Positions 8,817 through 16,881 of a DNA stretch of 64,000 bases are shown here, piece by piece. Position numbers and translations under genes: made by a program. A model generated the notes under the pieces. The model was given only the letters and a program-made list of their open reading frames with translations. It made no database searches and was not told the DNA's origin. The number at the start of each line of letters is the position of its first letter. Within the stretch, counting starts at the first letter, position 1. Origin of the DNA: Thermoanaerobacterium sp. RBIITD (GTDB taxonomy: Bacteria > Bacillota > Thermoanaerobacteria > Thermoanaerobacterales > Thermoanaerobacteraceae); contig NZ_LT906662.1 in NCBI RefSeq assembly GCF_900205865.1, positions 1,550,001 to 1,614,000 of the forward strand, given 5' to 3'.

Positions 8817-9023
8817 CAAGTTGAATGTTAGATAATGTATACAATATATAATATGTAATTTATGGTACTTAGTAAAGACCAGCTAGTAAAAGTCAATAGG
8901 TTTTAGAAAGAAATTTAAACTTTTTTACGTTGCAAAAAAGGGTATAGCAAACAAACTCAATTAAGAGCCGAACTTTGAAAACTTAATAGAGTTAATAGTT
9001 ATTTCCAAGCATAATGCAGAAGT

Positions 9024-10316
9024 TTAAGCAGCTTTATGAATGTTCTGATATTGTAGTTTGTGTTCATCAGGTGTCTTTAATACAAAAGGCTTATTATCCC
9101 TTAGAACAGCAAATACAATGTCTGAAATCTTGTGCATAATTGCTCCAAGAGCTACTTTTTTAGGTTTGGATTCCTTCTTTTTCTGGTAATAATCATAAAG
9201 TACAGGATTTATTGCTATGTCATTTCTTTTTACTCTTACAGAAGCTAAAGCAATGGCATAAAGAACACGCCTAGCAATTTTAGAACCTCTTTTGGACATT
9301 TTATTGTCAGTACCTTTAAAATGTCCAGATTCATTAACAGAAGGATCTACACCAAAATATGCAAAAAGCTGCTTGGGTTTGCTAAATGCTGAAAAATCGC
9401 CTATCTCACACATAAGAGTAACCGCTGAAAGAAAACCAACACCAGGTATAGAATCGAGGTAATAAATTTGTTGTACAAATTTCTCAGACTTATTTTTATC
9501 CACAAATGCCTTGATTGCAGATAATATCAGGTTAATCTTTTTATCAAATTCTTCTATGAAATAAATATACATTTTTAGTACATCATAGACAGAAGACAAA
9601 TTATACCTGAAATTTAAGGCGTTTTTAGCAGATTTAAATAACTTATCATACTTAGCTTTAGCGTAATTTAAGCCTTTTCTTGATAACAATGAGATAAGTT
9701 CAATAATTTCATCAGGTTGAGCATTTATAACATCTTCTGGTGTTGGGAATCTTTTTAACACAGAAATAGCTGTAATTCCAGTAATATCAGAGAAAACCTT
9801 GCAGAAGCCAGGAAAAACAATATGCAATTGAGCTTTAAGTTTATTCACATAAGAAGTACGATTATCGGCAAGGCTATAGTACTCTCTGCATAAACATCTA
9901 AGATTTAAAATTAATTCAGTAGGCATAACAGAAAGCTTAGTGTCAGGCGAATAACCAATAGCAGCAATACGTTTTGCATCAAATCTATCATTTTTCACTT
10001 TTCTTATACCAATATTTTTGTTAGAATTAGTAATGAGAGGATTAATAACAAAAACCTCAAATCCTAATTCTTTTAGGTGGCAGAAGAGTGGGAAATGGTA
10101 GATTCCCGTAGACTCCAGAAATATCTTAGATTTCATGGAGAATTGCTCTTCTGCCTTTTTAATTGTCAGAACAGCGTTCTTTAGAGAATCAGCATTATCG
10201 TGTTCAACCTTAAATGGCTTTTTAAACTCCTTTCCATCAGGTGTCAAGATGCAAAACCAGCTAAAATCAGCTGCAACATCAATACCAACACTAATATAAT
10301 TAGGCAAAAAATTCAT
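9024..10316 (-). CDS. IS110-family transposase (DEDD recombinase)
   Basis: 430 aa, full length for the family. The N-terminal RuvC-like DEDD domain starts with YISVGIDVAADFSW (first Asp) and continues with FLESTGIYHFPLF (Glu), then NDRFDAKRIA with the later acidic pair. The C-terminal Transposase_20 domain is visible at YYLDSIPGVGFLSAVTLMCE and GVDPSVNESG, with the conserved serine nucleophile region near SKRGSKIARRVLY. No frameshift or stop is seen, so the element may be active. The enzyme acts with a non-coding bridge RNA in this family, and a candidate lies just upstream. Confidence 0.95.
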   Translation of the reverse strand: MNFLPNYISVGIDVAADFSWFCILTPDGKEFKKPFKVEHDNADSLKNAVLTIKKAEEQFSMKSKIFLESTGIYHFPLFCHLKELGFEVFVINPLITNSNKNIGIRKVKNDRFDAKRIAAIGYSPDTKLSVMPTELILNLRCLCREYYSLADNRTSYVNKLKAQLHIVFPGFCKVFSDITGITAISVLKRFPTPEDVINAQPDEIIELISLLSRKGLNYAKAKYDKLFKSAKNALNFRYNLSSVYDVLKMYIYFIEEFDKKINLILSAIKAFVDKNKSEKFVQQIYYLDSIPGVGFLSAVTLMCEIGDFSAFSKPKQLFAYFGVDPSVNESGHFKGTDNKMSKRGSKIARRVLYAIALASVRVKRNDIAINPVLYDYYQKKKESKPKKVALGAIMHKISDIVFAVLRDNKPFVLKTPDEHKLQYQNIHKAA

Positions 10317-10359
10317 TAAACAACAACTCCTTTAAGTAAAAGTGAATAAGAGTATCCAT

Positions 10360-10562
10360 TCTATTTAGTGAGTAAACAACCTAGCATGTGACGCGGGTAT
10401 CCCGAAAAGCCGGTCCCAACCAGCCAAAACATTAATCCTCACTAAATGGAAAAATTAGCTTAATCACAGGTATAGACCATAAAGATGATCTCCCAGGGGG
10501 TGGTACATCTATCCTCTATTCAGAGAAGATTGTACACAAAGTTAAAGCTTAAGTCTATACCG
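10360..10562 (-). ncRNA. candidate IS110 bridge RNA
   Basis: The non-coding leader upstream of the transposase can fold into two long stem-loops. One is closed by a perfect 10-bp stem (10363-10372 with 10438-10447). The other is closed by a 9-bp stem (10469-10477 with 10553-10561) and contains an inner hairpin (GTACATCT near 10503 with AGAT and GTAC near 10526-10534). Two internal-loop stem-loops in the left end of an IS110 element is the known plan of bridge RNAs. The first loop contains GGGTATCCC (10395-10403), similar to GGATATCCC at the presumed element end (10570-10578). Exact ends are not known. Confidence 0.55.
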
Positions 10563-10658
10563 GCTTAAAGGATATCCCAAATTATTTATTTAAAAGCAGC
10601 TTAAATGACTTTTAAGATGTGACATATAAAGTCATTTAAGACAAGATATGCATAATAT

Positions 10659-10730
10659 GGGAGTTAAGTATTAGAATAAATCCGAACATAGAAAGGCTAT
10701 GTTAAATTATTGTTCGGTGTATTAACTCCC
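10659..10730 (+). promoter_or_regulatory. nested inverted repeats upstream of the ech operon
   Basis: GGGAGTTAA (10659-10667) pairs with TTAACTCCC (10722-10730). Inside, CCGAACA (10682-10688) pairs with TGTTCGG (10711-10717), and AACATAG (10685-10691) pairs with CTATGTT (10697-10703). The CCGAAC cores in opposite orientation, 24 bp apart, resemble the paired PurR boxes of Bacillus. It could instead be a structured leader RNA or a left-over from the gene formerly upstream. Confidence 0.45.
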
Positions 10731-10745
10731 GATTTGATATAAATC

Positions 10746-10774
10746 ATGTAACTTTGTTACAAATATATTATACT
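10746..10774 (+). promoter_or_regulatory. probable ech promoter with operator-like inverted repeat
   Basis: TATACT at 10769-10774 is a good -10 box 13 bp before the echA start codon; the -35 match (ATGTAA at 10746) is weak. The inverted repeat TGTAAC-TTT-GTTACA (10747-10761) covers the -35 and spacer, a position suited to a regulator of the hydrogenase operon. Confidence 0.45.
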
Positions 10775-10787
10775 AGGGAGTGGTTTT

Positions 10788-12671
10788 ATGTCTGGTGATT
10801 TAATACTATTAAGTATTATAATTCCGATTTTAATGGGGATGATAACATTTACAATCGACAAAGCACTTGCGAGAAAAACAATGGTTTTAGCTACATTGTT
10901 GGCGATATTTTTAAGCGCATTATCGATATTAAAAGTAGTCAATGTGCCTACTGTTATTAGTACAACATATTATGGTACGTTAGACAAGTTCATTAAAGTT
11001 GGGGATTTTTTGTTATTATTTTATACATTATATATATCCTTCAAAGTTAAGGAACCAAAGATAGCAGTATTTTCATTACTTCAGATATTACCTCTTACAT
11101 TTTTTGAACTATTTATGTTAAATGAGAAAGAGATAAGCACTTTTTACGTTGATGATTTATCTATTATAATGAATCTGATAGTATCAGTTATAGGGCCGAT
11201 AATAGCTATATATGCTTTTGGCTATATGAATCATCATGAAAGGGAAAAGAAGCTTACAAGGTCAAGGCAACCAAGGTTTTTTGCGATAATACTTGTATTT
11301 ATAGGTGCTATGAACGGAATCATATTTTCAAATAATTTGATGTGGGTGTATTTCTTCTGGGAGATTACGTCGCTTTCTTCATTCCTTTTAATTTCCCACG
11401 ATAAGACCGAAGAGGCTATAAAAAATGCTTCAAGGGCATTATGGATAAATATGATGGGTGGCTTTTCTCTATTAGTTGGCATTATGGTGCTTTACAAATG
11501 CACTGGCATAATAACACTTAATGCTTTATTAAAGACAAATAGCTCTTATATATTATTAATACCGGTATTCTTTATGGTATTGGCGGCATTTACAAAGTCT
11601 GCACAGATGCCTTTCCAAAGCTGGCTTTTAGGTGCGATGGTGGCACCAACACCTGTATCTGCACTTTTACATTCAAGTACTATGGTAAAGGCTGGTATAT
11701 ACCTTGTGCTGAGATTAGCACCTACATTTAGAGGAAGCACCTTGAGTAGCTTTATTGCTCTATATGGTGCATTTACATTTGTCGCAACGGCGGTCCTTGC
11801 ATTGAGCCAGAGCAATGCTAAGAAAATATTGGCGTATTCAACTATTTCAAATCTCGGACTTATGATAGCAAGTATTGGCATAAATACATCAAGTGCTATA
11901 GCTGCAGCAATTTTACTCCTGATATTTCATGCAGTTTCTAAAGCACTTTTATTCCTTTGTGTTGGAACGATTGAGCAAAATATCGGTAGCCGGGATATAG
12001 AGGATATGAAAGGTCTTATAGCAAAGATGCCCGTTACGACGGCAATCACATTCCTCGGTATATTGTCGTTGATGATTGCTCCTTTTGGAATGCTCTTAAG
12101 TAAGTGGCTTGCAATAGAAGCTGCATCTAAAGAAATTGCCGTAGCATTATTGCTGATAGTCGGCAGTGCAGTAACTGTCATGTATTATACTAGATGGATA
12201 GGTAATCTGCTATCAGAAGGACACAATAGCAAATGGTTTGTTGAAAAGCAGCCTGTAAGTATTAGGTTCTCTTTGTATACATTGATGGCGATTGCATTAG
12301 GATTAAGTTTTGAGGTTACACAGCTTTTTAACAAAGTAGTTAACCCTGAAATAAATATGCTGAGAATGGAAGTATCAATAAAAGCTGCAAAAGGCTTTAT
12401 AGGAAGCAGCATGGGCGGTTTTACTATATATCCAATATTTATGGCAATTGGCCTTGCAATACTTTTATCGGTATTGACGATAAAAAAGACTACAAATATG
12501 GTGCAGACAACACCATATGAATGTGGATTAAATTATGTTGATACAAATAAGGGGTATGATGTTAAGAATTATTATCTATCAAATATAATTAATGAAAGTG
12601 TAATGACGAAATATATGGATTATATTTCTATAGCTTTAATTGTCGTGCTTTTTGGAGGGATTTTGCTATGA
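10788..12671 (+). CDS. echA: Ech hydrogenase membrane subunit A (NuoL/antiporter-like)
   Basis: A 627-aa polytopic protein of the NuoL/MrpA-type proton-translocating family, with about 14-16 membrane segments. The conserved region around the ion-translocating lysines is visible (YFFWEITSLSSFLLI, later FTKSAQMPFQSWLLGAM and ALLHSSTMVKAGIY). In Ech this subunit couples ferredoxin-driven H2 formation to ion export. GGGAG at 10776 sets the ATG at 10788. It is the first gene of an operon in the canonical order echABCDEF, and its stop overlaps the next start in an ATGA. Confidence 0.93.
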   Translation: MSGDLILLSIIIPILMGMITFTIDKALARKTMVLATLLAIFLSALSILKVVNVPTVISTTYYGTLDKFIKVGDFLLLFYTLYISFKVKEPKIAVFSLLQILPLTFFELFMLNEKEISTFYVDDLSIIMNLIVSVIGPIIAIYAFGYMNHHEREKKLTRSRQPRFFAIILVFIGAMNGIIFSNNLMWVYFFWEITSLSSFLLISHDKTEEAIKNASRALWINMMGGFSLLVGIMVLYKCTGIITLNALLKTNSSYILLIPVFFMVLAAFTKSAQMPFQSWLLGAMVAPTPVSALLHSSTMVKAGIYLVLRLAPTFRGSTLSSFIALYGAFTFVATAVLALSQSNAKKILAYSTISNLGLMIASIGINTSSAIAAAILLLIFHAVSKALLFLCVGTIEQNIGSRDIEDMKGLIAKMPVTTAITFLGILSLMIAPFGMLLSKWLAIEAASKEIAVALLLIVGSAVTVMYYTRWIGNLLSEGHNSKWFVEKQPVSIRFSLYTLMAIALGLSFEVTQLFNKVVNPEINMLRMEVSIKAAKGFIGSSMGGFTIYPIFMAIGLAILLSVLTIKKTTNMVQTTPYECGLNYVDTNKGYDVKNYYLSNIINESVMTKYMDYISIALIVVLFGGILL

Positions 12672-13510
12672 CATGGCAAATTATTGCAGCAGTAGTTTTG
12701 ACACCATTAATAGGTGGGCTTATTAATGGTTTTGATAGGAAGATTACTGCATTAATGCAAGGAAGGTATGGCCCACCTATATTACAACCTTTTTATGATG
12801 TTACAAAGCTTTTGTTTAAAGAGAAGATGATTGTAAATGACTTCCAGGTGTTTTCTGCATATATTTATCTGCTTTCAGCTATCTTAAGTATAGGCTTTCT
12901 TGCCTTAAAGGCAGATCTCCTCATGATAATATTTATTATGTCAATAGGTATTATATTTTACATCATAGGTGCTCTTGCAACAAGGTCTCCTTATAGCGAA
13001 GTTGGTGCTCAAAGAGAGTTAATGCAAATGTTAGCGTACGAGCCTCTTTTGATATTCGTTCTGATTGGTTTGCATTATGATACGGGCAGTTTTAGCCTTG
13101 GTGACATTATGTCATATGGAAGACTAATTCTCGATTTACCACTTTTGTTTTTAGTATTATGCCTTGTACTTGATATAAAGATAAAAAAGTCGCCATTTGA
13201 TTTTTCTACATCGGAGCATGCACACCAAGAGCTTGTGAGAGGTATTCTGACAGATTATTCTGGACCATATCTTGCACTTATTGAGATAGCTGACTGGTAT
13301 GAGCTTGTTTTGATACTTGCTATGATTGCAATCTTTTGGTCGGAGAATCTCATAATTGGAGCTATTATATCACTTTTAGTGCTTTTTATTGATATAATAA
13401 TAGATAATGTATCAGCGAGAATGACACTCAAATGGATGCTTGGTTTTAGTTGGATTACGGGTATCTTATTCACGATATCAAATATTGCGTATTTGTATTT
13501 TAGGAAGTAA
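12668..13510 (+). CDS. echB: Ech hydrogenase membrane subunit B (NuoH-like)
   Basis: 280 aa with about eight membrane segments, homologous to NuoH/complex I subunit 1, which anchors the soluble hydrogenase arm to the membrane. Family features include GGLINGFDRKITALMQGRYGP near the N-terminus and the SEVGAQRELMQMLAYEP and KKSPFDFSTSEHAHQELV loops, which carry the conserved acidic residues. Translational coupling to echA is indicated by the 4-base overlap. Confidence 0.93.
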   Translation: MTWQIIAAVVLTPLIGGLINGFDRKITALMQGRYGPPILQPFYDVTKLLFKEKMIVNDFQVFSAYIYLLSAILSIGFLALKADLLMIIFIMSIGIIFYIIGALATRSPYSEVGAQRELMQMLAYEPLLIFVLIGLHYDTGSFSLGDIMSYGRLILDLPLLFLVLCLVLDIKIKKSPFDFSTSEHAHQELVRGILTDYSGPYLALIEIADWYELVLILAMIAIFWSENLIIGAIISLLVLFIDIIIDNVSARMTLKWMLGFSWITGILFTISNIAYLYFRK

Positions 13511-13534
13511 ATGATGTATTGAGGTGATGTTATC

Positions 13535-14008
13535 ATGGGATTAAAAGAATTTGTAAAAAAGTCATTTGCAAAATCTCCATGGGTTATTCACTATGACTGT
13601 GGCAGTTGCAATGGCTGTGATATAGAGGTACTTGCATGTATGACACCTATATATGATATGGAAAGGTTCGGTATGGTGAATGTGGGCAATCCTAAGCATG
13701 CGGATATTCTTATAGTTACAGGTACGGTAAATGAGAAGAATAAGGATGTATTAAAAAATGTATATGATATGATGCCGAATCCTAAGGTAGTTGTTGCAGC
13801 CGGCATATGTGCATCAAGCGGTGGTATATTTAGGGAATGTTACAATGTTATCGGTGGCATTGATAAGATTGTTCCAGTAGATGTTTATGTGCCTGGTTGC
13901 CCAGCTAAGCCGGAGGCCTTGATAGATGGTTTATACAAGGCAGCACAGATATTAAAGGATAAGTATGGAAAGAAAGAAGTAACAGTTGCGGTTAGAAGCT
14001 TAGGTTAG
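13535..14008 (+). CDS. echC: Ech [NiFe] hydrogenase small subunit C (NuoB-like)
   Basis: 157 aa. It carries the proximal [4Fe-4S] cluster through CGSCNGCD (residues about 22-29), the cysteine of VAAGICASSG and the cysteine of VPGCPAKP. This is the short single-cluster form found in Ech and complex I rather than the long multi-cluster small subunit of classical uptake hydrogenases. GAGGTGAT lies at 13521. It passes electrons between the EchF clusters and the NiFe site in EchE. Confidence 0.95.
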   Translation: MGLKEFVKKSFAKSPWVIHYDCGSCNGCDIEVLACMTPIYDMERFGMVNVGNPKHADILIVTGTVNEKNKDVLKNVYDMMPNPKVVVAAGICASSGGIFRECYNVIGGIDKIVPVDVYVPGCPAKPEALIDGLYKAAQILKDKYGKKEVTVAVRSLG

Positions 14009-14019
14009 GAGTGAATGTG

Positions 14020-14397
14020 ATGATTGTAAAAAGCAAGGAAGTAACAACAGATAATTTACTTGATATGGTTAAAGAATATCATGATTGCGGATATAGATTT
14101 GTCACAGAAACCTGTGTAAATATCGATAATGGTTTCAAACTGCTTTATAGTTTTGCCAAAGGCTATGACATCGAGAATATACACCTTATTACAGATGGAT
14201 CTGATGTGCCAAGTATATCAAAGATCTATTTGTGCGCATTGCTAGTCGAAAATGAGATAAAAGAGCTATTTGGCATAAATTTCAGCAATTTAGCTGTTGA
14301 TTTTGGAGGAAATCTGATGCTTGGGGAAAGCTCTCCTATAAGCCCGCAGGCGAATATTGAAATAATTAAAAGAGCAAAGGGTGGTAAAGATGAGTGA
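14020..14397 (+). CDS. echD: Ech hydrogenase subunit D (NuoC-like)
   Basis: About 125 aa, homologous to the 30-kDa subunit of complex I (NuoC). Recognisable elements are CGYRFVTETCVNID, YSFAKGYDIENIHLIT, and the family hallmark VENEIKELFGINF, where complex I has a closely related EREVYDLFGI-type motif. GGAG at 14008 places the start at ATG 14020; the GTG at 14011 overlaps this site. The gene overlaps echE by 8 bp. Its role is structural, holding the hydrogenase module on the membrane arm. Confidence 0.85.
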   Translation: MIVKSKEVTTDNLLDMVKEYHDCGYRFVTETCVNIDNGFKLLYSFAKGYDIENIHLITDGSDVPSISKIYLCALLVENEIKELFGINFSNLAVDFGGNLMLGESSPISPQANIEIIKRAKGGKDE

Positions 14398-15472
14398 AAA
14401 AGGTACTATACCGTTTGGACCACAGCACCCTGTTTTACCTGAACCAATACATTTAAAGCTTGTTGTAGAAGATGAGAAAGTAATTGAAGCATATCCCGCA
14501 TTGGGATTTGTTCATAGAGGCCTTGAAACCCTTGCAAAAAAGAAGGATATAAACCAGATGGTTTATGTTGTTGAGCGCGTATGCGGTATCTGCAGTTGCA
14601 TGCATGCACAAGCGTATTGTCAAGGTCTAGAAGAATTAATGGATATCAAAATTCCTGAAAGAGCTGAATATTTAAGGACTATATGGGCAGAGCTTCACAG
14701 AATACACAGCCATCTACTATGGTTGGGGCTTTTTGCAGATGCATTTGGCTTCGAGAATTTGTTTATGCAGACATGGAAAATACGTGAAAAGGTCATGGAT
14801 ATTCTCGAAGCTACATCAGGTAATAGGGTTATAATATCTGTAAATATTGTTGGCGGTGTAAGAAAAGATATAAATAGTGAACAGGCCAAATGGATTTTGC
14901 AAGAACTGGATGAAATCGAAAGAGAATTAAAAAGCATAAATGATGTTGTGGTAAATAATTATTCAGTTAAAGAAAGAACAGTTGGTGTTGGTGTACTGTC
15001 AAAAGATGAAGCGTATGAACTTGGTGTAACAGGTCCTATGGCAAAGGGGAGCGGTATCGACCTTGATTTAAGGACTACAGGTTATGCGGCATATAAATAT
15101 CTTGATTTTGAACCTATTGTTGAAAAAGATGGTGACAGCTATGCCAGAAATCTCGTTAGGATGAGAGAGATATTTCAATCTATTGACATCGTTAGGCAAG
15201 CTTTAAGCAAGATGCCAGAGGGTGAGATAAATGTTATGGTAAAGGGCAATCCACCGGAGGGTGAAGTGATATCAAGGGTTGAGCAGTCAAGAGGTGAAGT
15301 TTACTACTATCTTAAATCAAATGGAAGCAAATTCTTAGACAGACTCCGCATAAGAACCCCTACATTTGCAAATATACCGGCACTATTAAAGATGCTTCCA
15401 GGATCACAGTTACAGGATGTTCCTGTGCTAATATTGACGATTGATCCATGCATTAGCTGTACCGAAAGATAG
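14390..15472 (+). CDS. echE: Ech [NiFe] hydrogenase large subunit E (NuoD-like)
   Basis: The catalytic subunit, 360 aa. The four nickel-binding cysteines are present: RVCGICSCMH near residue 65 and DPCISCTER at the very C-terminus. The stop codon follows the arginine of CTER directly. Most [NiFe] large subunits carry a cleavable tail after this motif; its absence is known for some Ech/CooH-type enzymes and means that no maturation protease is needed. No hycI-like gene occurs in the operon, in agreement. The start is ATG 14390 with AAGGGTGG upstream, not the GTG at 14381. Confidence 0.95.
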   Translation: MSEKGTIPFGPQHPVLPEPIHLKLVVEDEKVIEAYPALGFVHRGLETLAKKKDINQMVYVVERVCGICSCMHAQAYCQGLEELMDIKIPERAEYLRTIWAELHRIHSHLLWLGLFADAFGFENLFMQTWKIREKVMDILEATSGNRVIISVNIVGGVRKDINSEQAKWILQELDEIERELKSINDVVVNNYSVKERTVGVGVLSKDEAYELGVTGPMAKGSGIDLDLRTTGYAAYKYLDFEPIVEKDGDSYARNLVRMREIFQSIDIVRQALSKMPEGEINVMVKGNPPEGEVISRVEQSRGEVYYYLKSNGSKFLDRLRIRTPTFANIPALLKMLPGSQLQDVPVLILTIDPCISCTER

Positions 15473-15495
15473 TATGAAAGAAGGGAGTGGTTTTG

Positions 15496-15852
15496 ATGTT
15501 TGATATGCTTAAAAATGTCATTGGCAATTTGACAAAAAGACCAGTTACACGATTATATCCATTTGTTGCAAGAAAGCCATTTGATATAGATAGAGGGCAC
15601 ATTGAAAATGACATTGATCAATGCATATTATGCGGTATGTGTCAAAGAGTATGTCCATCTGGTTGCATAACAGTCGATAGGAAGAAGGGTACATGGACAT
15701 ACGAACCTTTTAAATGCGTAATATGTGGTGTTTGCGTTGATAAATGCCCGAAAAAGTCTTTAAACCTTAATGAACATTATAGAAGCTGTACAGACAAAAA
15801 ATATGAGGTGTGCCTTGAAAAGCCAAAAGTTTCAGAGAAAGTTGGTGCGTAG
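15496..15852 (+). CDS. echF: Ech hydrogenase ferredoxin-like subunit F (NuoI-like)
   Basis: 118 aa with two [4Fe-4S] motifs, CILCGMCQRVCPSGC and CVICGVCVDKCP. It is the entry point for electrons from reduced ferredoxin. AAGGGAG at 15481 selects ATG 15496 over the GTG at 15487. The stop codon abuts the ATG of hypA with no gap, so structural and maturation genes are one transcription unit. Confidence 0.93.
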   Translation: MFDMLKNVIGNLTKRPVTRLYPFVARKPFDIDRGHIENDIDQCILCGMCQRVCPSGCITVDRKKGTWTYEPFKCVICGVCVDKCPKKSLNLNEHYRSCTDKKYEVCLEKPKVSEKVGA

Positions 15853-16194
15853 ATGCACGAGCTTTCTGTAACTGAGAGCATTGTTAATATGGTCTTGAAT
15901 GAGACTAAAAAACGAGATATAAAGAAAGTCACTAAAATTAATCTCGTTTTAGGAGAATTAACGGGTTTTGAAGAGGACAGCATCAAATTTTATTTTGATA
16001 TATTGAGTGAAAATACACCACTATATGGTGCAGTACTAAATTTTAAAAAGATAAAAGCAGAGTTTAAATGCCGCAAATGCGGCATGATTTATAATAGGAG
16101 CAATTTTACTTTTAAATGCCCTAACTGCGGTGAAAGCGGTGTCCTTATAGAGAAAGGGAAAGAGCTTTATATAGATAGTATTGATGTAGAATGA
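15853..16194 (+). CDS. hypA: hydrogenase nickel-insertion protein HypA
   Basis: 113 aa. It begins MHELSVTES; His2 is the conserved nickel ligand. The zinc site is formed by CRKCG and CPNCG near residues 73-97. HypA delivers nickel to the hydrogenase large subunit together with HypB. It starts at the base after the echF stop and is the first gene of the maturation block hypA-B-F-C-D-E. Confidence 0.95.
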   Translation: MHELSVTESIVNMVLNETKKRDIKKVTKINLVLGELTGFEEDSIKFYFDILSENTPLYGAVLNFKKIKAEFKCRKCGMIYNRSNFTFKCPNCGESGVLIEKGKELYIDSIDVE

Positions 16195-16227
16195 TTAAAA
16201 AGCCTTTTAAAGGAGTGTATTTAAAAA

Positions 16228-16881
16228 ATGGAGATAAAGATTATAAAGGATGTCCTTGAGGCGAATAACAATATTGCAGAAGAAAACAAAAATATTAAAG
16301 ATGAAAGAAATATATTAATGGTTAACATTATTGGTTCACCCGGCACCGGTAAAACCAGCTTTATATTAAAACTTATTGATAATATTGACATTCCATGTGG
16401 TGTAATAGAAGGTGATATAGCATCAGATATTGACGCACGCAAAATGGCAGAAAGAAATATACCTGTCATACAGATAAACACAGGCGGGGAATGTCATTTA
16501 AATGCCAATTCAATAAATAAAGCTCTTATGAACTTTGACTTTCATGATGGTATTTTGTTTATAGAAAACGTAGGGAATCTCGTTTGTCCTTCAGAATTTG
16601 AAATCGGTGAGGATTTTAAACTTGCATTGTCAAATGTTGCGGAAGGTGATGACAAGCCGTATAAATATCCATTACTTTTTGCAAAAGCTAAAGCGGTCGT
16701 AATAAATAAGATTGACCTTATACCGTATTTTGATTTTAATAAAAAATATTTTTATGATGGCGTTAAGACATTGAATGACAATGCAGAGATTTTTGAAGTA
16801 TCATCAAAAACGGGTGAAGGCTTTGAGGTGTTATCAAAATGGCTGAAAGATCGCTACAAAGAATATATGCAAAAGCGATAG
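16228..16881 (+). CDS. hypB: hydrogenase maturation GTPase HypB
   Basis: 217 aa SIMIBI-class GTPase. Visible are the P-loop GSPGTGKTSF, the metal-site region GVIEGDIASDIDA, GGECHLNA with the conserved Cys and His of the interface metal site, ENVGNLVCP, and the guanine-specificity motif NKID. There is no histidine-rich N-terminal stretch, so this form does not store nickel. Its 3' end overlaps hypF by 43 bases in another frame. Confidence 0.95.
   Translation: MEIKIIKDVLEANNNIAEENKNIKDERNILMVNIIGSPGTGKTSFILKLIDNIDIPCGVIEGDIASDIDARKMAERNIPVIQINTGGECHLNANSINKALMNFDFHDGILFIENVGNLVCPSEFEIGEDFKLALSNVAEGDDKPYKYPLLFAKAKAVVINKIDLIPYFDFNKKYFYDGVKTLNDNAEIFEVSSKTGEGFEVLSKWLKDRYKEYMQKR

Larger units (their letters stand above)
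8937..10578 (-). mobile_element. IS110-family insertion sequence (ends approximate)
   Basis: A transposase gene on the minus strand with about 70 bp behind it and a structured non-coding leader of about 260 bp ahead of it, which is the layout of the IS110 group (no long terminal inverted repeats, non-coding left end). The candidate ends share a short motif: AAAGGGTAT at 8937-8945 and AAAGGATAT at 10567-10575. The exact junctions cannot be fixed without an empty site. Confidence 0.6.
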
